Shown one piece after another: positions 45,747 through 56,046 of a DNA stretch of 64,000 nucleotides. This stretch comes from Diatrype stigma (lineage: Eukaryota; Ascomycota; Sordariomycetes; Xylariales; Diatrypaceae). The stretch lies in NCBI GenBank assembly GCA_022225965.2, contig JAKJXP020000046.1, forward strand, positions 62,001 to 126,000, in the 5' to 3' direction. Both the position numbers and the translations under genes were made by a program. The stretch's first letter is position 1, and each line of letters starts with the position of its first letter. Below the pieces are notes generated by a model that ran no database searches, was not told the DNA's origin, and saw only the letters and a list, made by a program, of their open reading frames with translations.

Positions 45747-47285
45747 ATGTCATCTCCCGAAGAAAAGGCAGGCCTATCGCTGCACCCCGGATTCTATATC
45801 GCGTAAGAGCCTCCTTTTCTCATCACTGCCCGTGTTGTCTCTGTCTCTCCGTCGGCAATGCTCTGCTAACACAGTTTCGTTTCCGCCCAGGAATTGGATA
45901 TTCTTATCCAATGTCACAATTCTTTTTAATAAATGGTTAATACACACTGCCGGCTTCCGTAAGTTGTCTCATAGCTCCTCGTATTTTCATCGTTTCTAAC
46001 AGTTGTATAGGGTATCGTAAGTCACATCCATTGATATGAAAACCTGCTTCTCATCAGCATGGTTCTAACCTAGATGCAGCCGTTATCTTAACATGGTGGC
46101 ATATGCTTTTTGCCACGCTAGTAACGCAGTTACTGGCGCGGACTACTTCCCTCCTTGATGGCCGTCAAAATGTCAAGATGACATGGAGAACCTATATACT
46201 TGCTGTCGTGCCGATAGGCATTGCCTATAGCGGTAGTATGGTTTGCAGTAACATCGCCTATCTTTACCTCAATGTCCCTTTGATACAGATGCTCAAGGTA
46301 GGTTATCTCCAAATGCGTCGGTCTCATGGAATTCCCGCTGACCTGAACCACTAGGCCGGAGCCCCCGTCGTCACTCTGCTCATGGGGTGTATTTTGAGCT
46401 TAGAGCATCTATCGTTGATGAAATGCCTCAAGATGCTCATTATCGTAATTGGCATCGTTATGGCAGGTGCCGCAGAAGCGACCTTCTCATTGCAGGGGTT
46501 TATCTTCCAGATAGTCAGTATCTTGTTCGAGTCGGCCCGGATCATCTTGATCCAGTTCCTCATATCAGGTACTGGCTTGAACATGGATCCACTCGTCAGT
46601 CTATACTACTTCGCACCTGTTTGCGCTGTCGCAAACTTCATCCTGTCCTACCTCTGGGGTTGGTCTTCCTTCGAGTGGACCCATGCCGCAGAGGTTGGGT
46701 TCTGGATGCTGCTCCTAAACGCCGCAGTTGCCTTTCTGCTGAATGTTTCGAGCGTGTTTTTGGTAAGATATCATCTCATATATATCCGTTCTCCACATAT
46801 AGAAGTAACTAACGTCGACACAGATTGGCAAATCGTCTGCTCTGGGTTTCGTCTTGACCGGAATTTTCAAGAACGTCGTCCTGGTAGCTGCCGCCGTTTC
46901 GATATGGGGCACACCGATTAGCTACCTGCAAATGGCCGGTTACACTATCTCGCTCCTAGGCTTGTTCTTGTACCAGTCGAAATGGGACGAGGTCAGGGCA
47001 GGCTGGGTGGCCGGCGTCGAATGGACACGTGAGAAGGCCTCCATCTCTGAAAAGGCCCATGGTCTAATCACGCCCTCGTCACCGCGCTACGCTAAGAAGA
47101 TGTCGCTCATCGTACTGTCTGCGGTCATATCCCTGCTGCTCGTGCTCAGCTATACTAGGCGAGAATGGGTCTACGGGCCCCCTATGTCGGCAACTACAAC
47201 GCTCGACGAGACCGAGAGACTGTCTCGGGGCTGGATGACCTGGATCCATTGTGTCGACGGCAAGTGGTACTTGCAAAACGGTTGA
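45747..47285 (+). CDS. Sugar-phosphate/phosphate translocator family (TPT) membrane transporter
   Basis: Drug/metabolite superfamily transporter, probably exchanging a nucleotide sugar or phosphorylated sugar across a Golgi or ER membrane; substrate unknown. Six exons: 45747..45802, 45891..45958, a 6-nt exon 46011..46016, 46080..46297, 46355..46762, 46824..47285; total 405 residues. The microexon (GGTATC) gives the conserved AGFRYPVILTWWH across three exons. About ten hydrophobic helices are visible. Family motifs: LSNVTILFNKWL (helix 1), SNIAYLYLNVPLIQMLKAGAPV (about 100-120) and SALGFVLTGIFKNVVLVAAAVSIWGTPISYLQMAGYTISLLGLFLYQSKW (about 255-305). The last 80 residues carry an extra hydrophobic stretch (LIVLSAVISLLLVLS) and a polar tail. 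Start is MSSPEEKAGLSLHPGFYIA. Introns are 52-88 bp with CTAAC/CTGAC sites. Confidence 0.92.
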
Positions 47286-49871
47286 GTTTGGCGCAGGTCG
47301 ATCGATCTATTGTTAAGAAAGATTTAGTCTTCAAAAGAGAGGGTACACATATATATACATGGTAATAACAACGAAAGGGCGTGTTGTGCGACACCCGCCC
47401 CTTCAGGATATAGAGGCGGCGTCACGGTGCATTTGGACACGAACAGGCGGCTCATCTTTTTGTGGATACTACGACTACATGTGTGGCCTCTCAACTAATT
47501 TAAGAAGATACGATACCAACGCCTTGAAATCGACATAGCGGGGCTCATTTACAGGATAGGCGAACGGATATATACGAAAGCATCCGGTTGGCGTACTATA
47601 CGATGTCGTGTAACTAGGTGCTTGGTCTTAATTTGGTTGTCCGAATATACAATATACCAGGCGTGGAGGACTCCCGTCACAGTCAATTCTTGCAGAACTA
47701 TACTTCTGTCCTCTTTCTAGTGATGACAGCCCCGAAGGGTAGTGATTACAGCTATGCGAGTGTCGTAGTCCGAGCAAAGCAGGCGTGAATTGCTAACCGC
47801 ATGCATTGTTGATGCTTTACTTCCGCCTTGACTCTTCTCCATCCCATATGTCATCTCATCCCGCGTCGCTTTCCGCAAGCAACCGACACAACGTTCCAGG
47901 TTTATTCCAAATTATTGGGGTACCTTTAGGGAACCAGAGCTTGCTCTTTCCCATTTTATCTTATTCCAAACTCAGGCAATATATACACCGCGTCGGCTTC
48001 GTCTATTTCCCGCCATACGGAATACCATATATACCAATTCACACCCCAGACGGACGTATGCATGGTGCAGGCACCAGGGCTTAGGGGAACCAACCGAACC
48101 GCGTGCGTACCGGTTTTTTATATCAATCTCGCACCTGTTATGCATGAAAGTACGAAATGCTGGTGAAGCACGTGGCCGAGTTTGTTGTGTTGGTGAATGA
48201 GCCCTGCCTACTGATTTAGTCTGGATTATGACCGTCGTGGCATCCCTTCCGTCTTCCGTATAGTTTCTGACTTCCACTAAGTTCAGCGTAGAGCGGAATG
48301 GTATTGCGTTTATAAGCAAGTACGTAAGAAGCCATTGACTTGGCATACTGTTAAGATGGTTTGTTGTGTACACACTCAGCAAGGAGCATTCCAAGTCACA
48401 AACAAGTATAATGATAGTAACGCCCACTCCCGGGAGGACGATTGATAACTAAAAGGATCATGTGTTTCATCACTTGTGTCAGGCTTCAAGACCATACCAG
48501 GTCTTTACAGTCGCGCCCCTTACGCCCCTAGGGGGCTATTAAAATGAAAAGTGTATGTTCGGTGGTGTCGAGTCAACGACGTGTGTTTCGTGATATCATT
48601 TCACAGGAAATAATAACCCTTCCGACAGAGAATTCCCCATGATAAACCAAGGGTCTATCCTACGAATACTAACAGCATATACTCCTCACAGAGTACTGTG
48701 AAATACGATCATGGTGGCGCCTAGTCGAGTAACCAGAACCTACATTTCCGAAGTACGGGTGAAGTAGCTGCTGATGAAAACTAGGCATCGAGTCTCGAGG
48801 CTCAAGGAGAACGCACATAGAAATATATCAAGACGTCAAGAACGTACCTCGATCAGTCCCCATTATGCCATAGGGGCTTAGATAGTTTCCGATTAACCCA
48901 CAAGTGAAGATTATCTTGGATATTCGTTGATACATCGAGGTGGGGAAAAGGTGTATAGGTAAAGCTCTCGCATTGGCTGTCCAGACGTTTCCAGGCGTTT
49001 CTTGCTCATGCGCCATTATCCATCGCCCAGCAGACTTCCCCGGTCTGGCCATTGGGTCGGGCAAATATGAGCTCAGCAGGACACTCACTTAAGTACATCA
49101 TGGAACGCTACGAAACACTTACATACATCAAAATGCAGAGCTCACTGGCTCCGAGTGACGATGAGGATCGCCATGGAGCATCTGGATACACATAAAACAT
49201 ATGTAATAGCTACTTTGATTGGGACGCCAGGCCAAACAATCAAATGCTGCTAGGTTACCCCTGAGCTAGCAGCCGACCGTCTATACAGGCCATATACCTA
49301 TAACCTTCTAATCACTGTATGGCAGCCACAAGAATCGCAAGATAATTAACTATCCCCATGCAAAAGTTCATTCTTCGTCATAATGCATATATGGTATAAG
49401 ATAGGTTTATCGACTGGTACGCTATGGTATCATCTGCATCGGAGGGCCTTCTGTTGACCACCTCCCTGCTTGGCCCCGTGAATTCGGTTGACCTTGCTTT
49501 CCCCTATCCACTTCTCCTGTTTCGAGGCTAAAGTTTGTTTGAGTATAAAAGACCAAAATGATTGCGCGCGTTTGTTCAGGATGTGGGTTTTATCACACAA
49601 CATCCGCTTCGGAAAGAGGTATCATCAGTTTGCCCACCTGCCTTTGCCCTGCCCCCTTAACCCAATACCGCAGCCTTGTTGTCTATACCAGAAAAATAAC
49701 TTCGCAAGAAAACTCAACCGTAACTCCGCATTCCATGGGTAATAGTGACATCGCTTCGAGGGAAAATCAAGACTGATTCGTGGGACTGTTCGCACCGACT
49801 CGGAACAGGTAAAACTAACAATTGAATCTCACAGGGTGAGTAATCGAAGTTTTTTAGTGGCTTCCAATATT
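47286..49871. other. Intergenic, 2.6 kb
   Basis: No supported gene. Several short frames (47806..48084, 47972..48427, 49488..49742) overlap each other on different strands without domain evidence. Confidence 0.5.
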
Positions 49872-51458
49872 TTAACCCTCATTCCTCCTTCCCATCGTGA
49901 CGTCGCTTCGGCTCCGGTCCCTACCAGCGCCTTGTCGGACAGCATCACTATAACTGGGAATGGGTGGATTCGGTCTGAGGGTAGCGGCAGAAGCGCCACG
50001 ACTTCGAGGGCCCCGGATCAGCGGGACATGCTCGGTTTCGGAATCGCTTTGTATGCTTTCAGCATCGGAATGTTCGGGGCTAGTGTATTCGGGCGGCGGG
50101 TTTGCTGCGTCGCGCATACCCAGGCCAACAACATCAACTACGTGATCCCCAGAGGCACCAGCGTTGGTGCTGTGGCTTGGTTCGCCTGCCTCATCGGTCG
50201 GAACCAACTGTGCCAGAGAAATATCAGTAGGACTCCTCTGTGGTCCAGGACTTGTAGGCGGCAGCACTCTATAGTTTCCGCTTCTTGTGCGTGAATGGCC
50301 GTGGTCTGGCATGGGACCACGGGTGTTGTAGGTCTGTACCGAGTGTGGATAACCCTGAGTTCTAGAGGGAGAACCCGAGTATTCATCTTTCCTCCGTCCT
50401 GTCTCCAGCAGGATACTGCCCTGTTCACTACCATAGGGAGGGGGTGGTGCCAAGCTGCCCGTCATGGGTGCTAACCCCCATTTCTTCACATTGGCCTCGA
50501 TAAAGACAAAGCCGGCCTGGCCAAAATTGACATGTATCATACAAGGGCCATTGGCGCCGATCGACGGGAAGAAATTCTGCGACTTCAGGCCGTGCACCAC
50601 GTCTTCGAGTCTCTTGCCGTTGCGGGTAAAGAATATAGTACCCGTCCGAGGACGGTAGCCGATACCGATAACGTCACCCTGAACGAACGAGGGGCCATAA
50701 GGTGTGGGAGTAAACGGTTGATTGTACCGTCGGTGACCAGTGGATGTGTAGGCAATCGAGCACTTGTGGAAACCTAGCACGAAAAACCATACATTAGTCG
50801 GCTCTCAAATTACAGAGACGTGCGTGCCAACGTACCTGGTAGCCTGAAGAGCGGATAGGGCTTGGTGGCCATGCCGATGCTGATTAAAGTGTTGTCAGGT
50901 TTGTCGTAAATTTTCGCTTCCCAGTAATAGACCTCATTCTGCTTCGGTACGGGTAAGTTGCTCATAACTGTGCATTCGGAATCGAAAAATTCGACTTCGG
51001 TCCTCGCCTCAACGAAACAATTCGCGATCTCCAGTTCCGGCTCGAACTCCCATGCTGACACACCCTTTTCTTGTATGGCTAGGTATTGCGACAGTGAAAT
51101 ATCTGTCTGGACCGACTCGGGCGGGTGTCCTTGGATGTATGCTACGATGTCCTGTAAGTATGCTTCCCGCAGTTGCCGGCGGACATGTACCGACAAGGGT
51201 ATGGTGATTACCTTTCGCTCTCAAATACTCAGTCCTCTGCATGTCATCCATAGACTCCAGAGCCTCGGCCTCCTCCCTCGCAAATGCTTGCTCGTCATCA
51301 TATTCGCCGGGGCGGCCGATGCGATCGAGGAAGATACGTCCGGAAGTGGTAAAGCGGAAGAAGTAGATGACGAGACAGATGAGGGCTATCAGCAGAGCCG
51401 AGCCCAGGCTCGATAACAAGCCGATGATTACTCCGTTCATATCGATAATCGTTCGCAT
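49872..51458 (-). CDS. SPRY-domain Rsp5 adaptor, Ssh4/Ear1 type
   Basis: Membrane-anchored adaptor that recruits the ubiquitin ligase Rsp5 to cargo for sorting at endosomes and vacuole. Exons 51458..51212, 51162..50836 and 50773..49872 give 491 residues; an in-frame ATG at 51440 (MNGVIIGLL) is an equally good start. Introns are 49 and 62 bp. The N-terminus has one transmembrane helix (about 8-30) followed by GRIFLDRIGRPGEYDDEQAFAREEAEALESMDD, typical of this family. The SPRY domain runs about 110-270: WEFEPELEIANCFVEARTEVEFF, QNEVYYWEAKIYDKP, ISIGMATKPYPLFRLPGFHKCSIAY, VIGIGYRPRTGTIFFTRNGK, FFPSIGANGPCMIHVNFGQAGFVFIEAN. The cytosolic tail has two PPxY motifs, PPPY at about 302-305 and PPEY at about 418-421, which fit Rsp5 WW-domain binding. 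The domain order and motifs are seen; the cargo role is from the family. Confidence 0.88.
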
Positions 51459-53224
51459 CTCAATGAGAAGACCGTCCTGTGGTGGCAGCGTTGATGGAGG
51501 TAGTGGCGTGGTTTGCGCGTGGTGGCGGTGAAAAGGCAAAGCGAAAGACCGCCAAGGGGGACGTTCCCGTCGCCGTTGTTCAGGTATTCGGCATTCGGAT
51601 GCAAGTTCCGTCGAGGACAAGGGCCCCGATTCTTATATCACCCGGGTCGAATGGCGGAAGAGAAAGCAACAAATGGCTGGGAATCGAATCAAGTAGTATA
51701 GAAGGGGGAGAAGGATGTAGTAGATGCGAAGTGGAAATGGAAGTGGAAGTGGGATGACTAGCAGGTAGTCGTATGTCGGCTATCTACGAATAGCACTACG
51801 TAGCAGGCAGCCAACACAGGTATTCAGGTATTGGAAGCTTGCCTTGCTTTGCTTCGGGTTGGTCTGCTATGCTGCTACCACCGACTTGGGATGGGTCTAG
51901 GCTTGATTCGGTGTATTCCAGAAAGGCCAAGCCAGCTTGGTTGGTTGATTGATCGGGTTTGCCGGAGATGGAATCGGAGCGGGTTTCGTAGTAGGGTTGG
52001 GTTGGTTTGGGGGGTTAAATTCTGGATGAATCAAGTCGGCCGGGAGCTGAAGTCAATCCTGCTACAAAAGTACAAAGCAAAAAGGAAATGAAGAAAGATC
52101 GGAGGTAGTCAAAAGTGTGTTGCGTAACACAGAAAATGGGTGGTGGTCGAAGGGATGGGGAAGAGAAGACGGAAGCAAGACCCAAGAGCGAAGAAGGCGC
52201 AGAGGCGAAGGCGAGCGGAGGAATGCAGGCCAATGACAAATGTGGGAATGCCTGATCTTGGGCGGCGGCGGGCCTTGGGGTCTTGGGGTCTTGGGCTTTA
52301 GCCTTTGGCGCGGGCTTTGGGGTGAAGCCGCCGGGCAGTATTCCAGGTTGCATTGTACATGTTGTATTGTATAATACATACATACATGTAGGTAGTAGTA
52401 GTGACTAGCAGTCGGTGGCGCTGGCCGTTCTGGGCAGGTGGGGGTGTTGTGACCACGCAGTTGTTACCGTGACCGGTACGTACTACCTCAGCAGCTCAGG
52501 TCTTGTTCACTTCCAAGCTGAGGTTGTCTGTCAGTGCCCGTTTCTTAGGCTATCAGGAGCCATGCCAAGACGTATGACGCTGCTGATTTCGACTAAAGAT
52601 CAGCCCGCAAGACACTCCTGCATTAATCGTTCGACAAGCCCCGAGACCCCGTGTTGGCTTTGCTTCACTGAGGTATAGATTATTTATGCATTAGATGCCT
52701 CTGCCGTCTCAAGGTTGATGGCATTGTTCTCTGCGACCATTCATGTAATAGTATTCAGTCCTTGTGTGTGTTCGCGCATACAGACTAAGTACCTGCATAA
52801 AGACTTCGGGTTCCTTCAGCAATAGCCGCGCTCTCCGTTCAGGAGTCGGTCTTATCGTATGCCTATGTTTCATCAAGCGCACGAATACCAACTCTGGAGG
52901 GACATTTATACATAAATTGTTCATCGAGAGCCTCCCATGGAGATCGTCAGGAAGCCGCCAACAGTCGGCATTAGTGCTGATAGCTAGTCGACGGTGCCTG
53001 AGCTATGCAGCTGGTCTCACATATAGATGATTGGTGTCCCACGTGGTCTGACTCGAGAGGTAGTGGTAGAATATGGTATTCATAGCTACGACTATTACTA
53101 CTATTACTACCATCGATTATATTATCGACAAACGCTTCTCATGTCTCGCCAGCAAGGATGAAAGGAGATATGACGCCTGCTGCCAGGCAACCCACAAAAG
53201 ACGACGGATACATGCAGTCATCTT
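51459..53224. other. Intergenic, 1.8 kb
   Basis: Leader of the SPRY adaptor gene (GGAAATGGAAGTGGAAGTGG repeats near 51731) followed by non-coding DNA. The frames on the minus strand at 52015..52383 are Pro/Ala-rich and lack domains. TACATACATACATGTAGGTAG near 52376. Confidence 0.5.
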
Positions 53225-53770
53225 CTACTCCTGCACGAACGTTTGCGAGCTCCAGCCATACCGGCCTGCGAGGCGTCGTCCCCACTCGCGAGCTACCTCA
53301 AGGGGGATCTCGTCGTTGCGTGGTTGATTGAAATTTATCGTCGCCAACCATCCGCGCTCCTGGGCAGTCGGTCCGGGGACGAACCTGCGACGCGTCCCCT
53401 CGCCGTTTTCTTCGACGAACCCAAGGGAGCCCATCATGTCCTCGAAGGCCTTCCAGGAAAGTACTGGCCGTCCCCGCACCCCCGGGCTGTAGAAGAGCGA
53501 GTCTACAACCTGCATGCCCCTCGCGTTTAGAGGGTACGTATCGGGGCTGACCGGAGGTGCCGGAGAGTCCGGAGATACCGGAGGCTCTACGCCGACCTCA
53601 CACCCCTCTTCGCGGACGTTCTCTTCTTTCTCTTCGCGAGCCTTCTCTTCGCGAGCCTTCTCTTCGCGATCATGGACCAGCGATGGGGTAGGCTCGTAGC
53701 CAATCCCCCTCACGCCCGAGCTGGAACTGTAAAAGATTCCGAGCGCGTTGCGGACAAAGTTGGAGGCCAT
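53225..53770 (-). CDS. Fungal HicA-like domain protein
   Basis: Uninterrupted 181-residue frame. N-terminus MASNFVRNALGIFYSSSSGVRGIGYEP, then a tandem repeat KAREEKAREEKEE (about 38-50) and a Pro-rich spacer (VSPDSPAPPVSPD). The C-terminal 75 residues (VLSWKAFEDMMGSLGFVEENGEGTRRRFVPG, then ATINFNQPRNDEIPLEVAREWGRRLAGRYGWS) resemble a fungal version of the small dsRBD-like fold of HicA/YcfA proteins: a helix, GF.....G....F, then a phi-x-F-H/N-x-P-H/R strand and a GRRL.k.yGW helix. In this copy the strand motif reads FNQPRNDEIP, with N where His is common, so a nuclease function is doubtful. Role unknown; inferred from pattern recall only. The ATG lies within GGCCATGGCTAGC on the minus-strand side. 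Confidence 0.7.
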   Translation of the reverse strand: MASNFVRNALGIFYSSSSGVRGIGYEPTPSLVHDREEKAREEKAREEKEENVREEGCEVGVEPPVSPDSPAPPVSPDTYPLNARGMQVVDSLFYSPGVRGRPVLSWKAFEDMMGSLGFVEENGEGTRRRFVPGPTAQERGWLATINFNQPRNDEIPLEVAREWGRRLAGRYGWSSQTFVQE

Positions 53771-56046
53771 GGCTAGCTATAGATGTCGTAATAGCTCTTT
53801 GGTAAGTAATGCGTTTATCGATGCTTTAGCTAATAGAAGGTTCTTGGAGTTGATATCCGCTATCATTCAAGGAGGAAAGCAGCGAGCTGTTGAGAAATGC
53901 CGAGGGTTGTCTGTTCGCCGCTTCCTACCTGCGAGCGATTGCGCGGGTTTTAAATACATCCCAACATAGCCAGCTATTCTTATGCCCTCCGGCGAGATGG
54001 GTATTCATGGTATCCCTGAAACGACAGACAGCTCAAGCTCCTTTGACCAAACCCTTACGTGTCAAACTCCATCTGCTGCCAATTCGAGCAGTCTAAGGAG
54101 CCAGCACCACGCCTCTTTGTTGAGTTTCAATCTTGGCACAGGATAATCGCAACGCGTATATCACGGCTTTGAGTCTACGCAACACGAAACATCTCGGTCG
54201 ATTCAGAATCGAGCAATATGAGGAGTGGCGATGACACGTGGGAGATATGACGCGTTGAGAGATAGTTACCTCCTTTCAACCTAGGTATGAAGCCAGGGGG
54301 CTGGTGCTCATCTCACTTATGAACAAACGTCGTGAGTAGTGAGGTGACGTTACGGAGTCCGGTTGCCACGATAGTTCAGATTGCGCTGTGATGGGTAATA
54401 TACGCCGTATCGCACTGCAATACCAATACTTGTAAGTTATTCGTCCATCTGTCCAGGGGATCATCGGGAACTTTGAGATGCTCTTTTAGACGGTAACACA
54501 AAGTGTCTTCATCGGGTTCTCAGGCTATCTATTCCTAAGTTCCCAACTTTTGGCTAGCGGGTACGTTATACACGAGTCATGGTCAATGTTTCTATGCCCG
54601 TGATCGGGCCTATCTCTGTCTACCATGTACTTATAAGAGGGGAAATCGGAGCGAAGACAACCTGCGGTCTAGCTACTTTTCTCGGTGTGTTGTTTACGCC
54701 GGCTCTCAATAAAGAGCTGTGCTAGATCCGTAGTTCCTCCTTTGGCTGAACCTGTAATGATATATGATATACGTCACTATCTATCATTTGCCAGTATTAT
54801 TGATACGGTCAAGCTATGAACATTTTTAATCGAGCTATTCAGTGCTTGAGGATGACATATACTCTAGATTCCTCAGGGGCATCGCTGTTGCGGATTATAG
54901 CATTGGTTGCCGGGAGCAATTCATACACTGTCAGCGACTTAGAACTTAGTTTCTCTTCTGCAAGGGCATAGACGAACAGCAGATAAGCGGTCCCGGTCTG
55001 CCATGACAGATATTGTTCGGAAGATAAATCTGAATCATTTTACGACATTTCTACTAGCTTCGGTGTTCTACTAGATTATTATTATCATCGTGAAATTAGT
55101 TACGCTGACAAGCTTGCCGTAGTGTTCCTGAACACTTAAAGTAACGTCGCTGAGCAACATAGAACCACATCCGCTACATATTCGGATAACGCCGTGGGGA
55201 TTTAAACAACAAATTTCAATGACAATAGCAGCAGCACCTGGATCGTAGCTGTAAGGTAGGCTATTACAGACATAGCCAGGTTGCTTATGAAGTATTCCCA
55301 AAGCCCATTATCCTCTGTCGTTCTCCATTGGATTTATCACTATAGCATAGCGTCTTTAGATTCGGAATACTAGAACTAGTATCATTGACATGTGCCTGTC
55401 TAGTAGATCCGAGCTTTTCTCTCTCCCAACCATCTTTGTTGCTTTCTTCGCGCCTATGTACATGGATCGTGACGAAGAAAACACATGAGCGTAACGCCAA
55501 TTCCCGTTTTGCCGGCTTTGCCTATCGGCTAGCTCGTCCTGGGGTATCATAGTCTCTTGACAAGTTATACGATAAAAAACAGTGTAGCCGGTTTGAGCAA
55601 GCAACGAAGAGAGAGAAGAGAACTTCCCAGTCATCTTTCAAGTGGTGGTTCCTTCCACCCTCTCTGAGCGTACCGGCATAGCCCCCCCCCCCCCCCCGCC
55701 CCCGTGGAGAATCGACCCCCTCCCTGTAGCGGTTCAGCCGTGCCAAGAAAGAAGATAGAAAGACAAACGAAAACAAGCAGATCGGGAATGGTAAGCAAGA
55801 GATAACCGTGGAATCGAGGTTACATATCTCCGAGCCACATTGCGATAATGTGATAATATATGACGAGGACACAGATCCTGTTATTCAGATCACCCCTTTT
55901 ACGTCCATCACATACGCCGCAGTAGTAGTGAGGTAGGTATGTGTTCTACTAGTTAGGTAGTCTACAGCCCAGGCGCATCTGGTCAGCGCCGAAATCAAGG
56001 CCAGGACCAGGATCCCCGAGGAGCCGGGCTGCTGCTGCTGTCGTCG
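53771..56046. other. Intergenic, 2.3 kb
   Basis: No supported gene. One ACCTAGGT palindrome (54279-54286) and a run of 16 C (55682-55697) near the end. Frames at 55356..55872 on the minus strand have no domain. Confidence 0.5.
55682..55697. repeat. Homopolymer run of 16 C
   Basis: Second long poly-C in the window, followed by G and a further C run. Lies about 350 bp from the stop codon of the bZIP gene. Confidence 0.9.

Noticed and set aside
45376..45999. 207-codon frame overlapping the first exons of the transporter gene
   Set aside because: Different frame from the transporter; it runs through exon 1, intron 1 and exon 2, whose spliced reading gives a recognised family.
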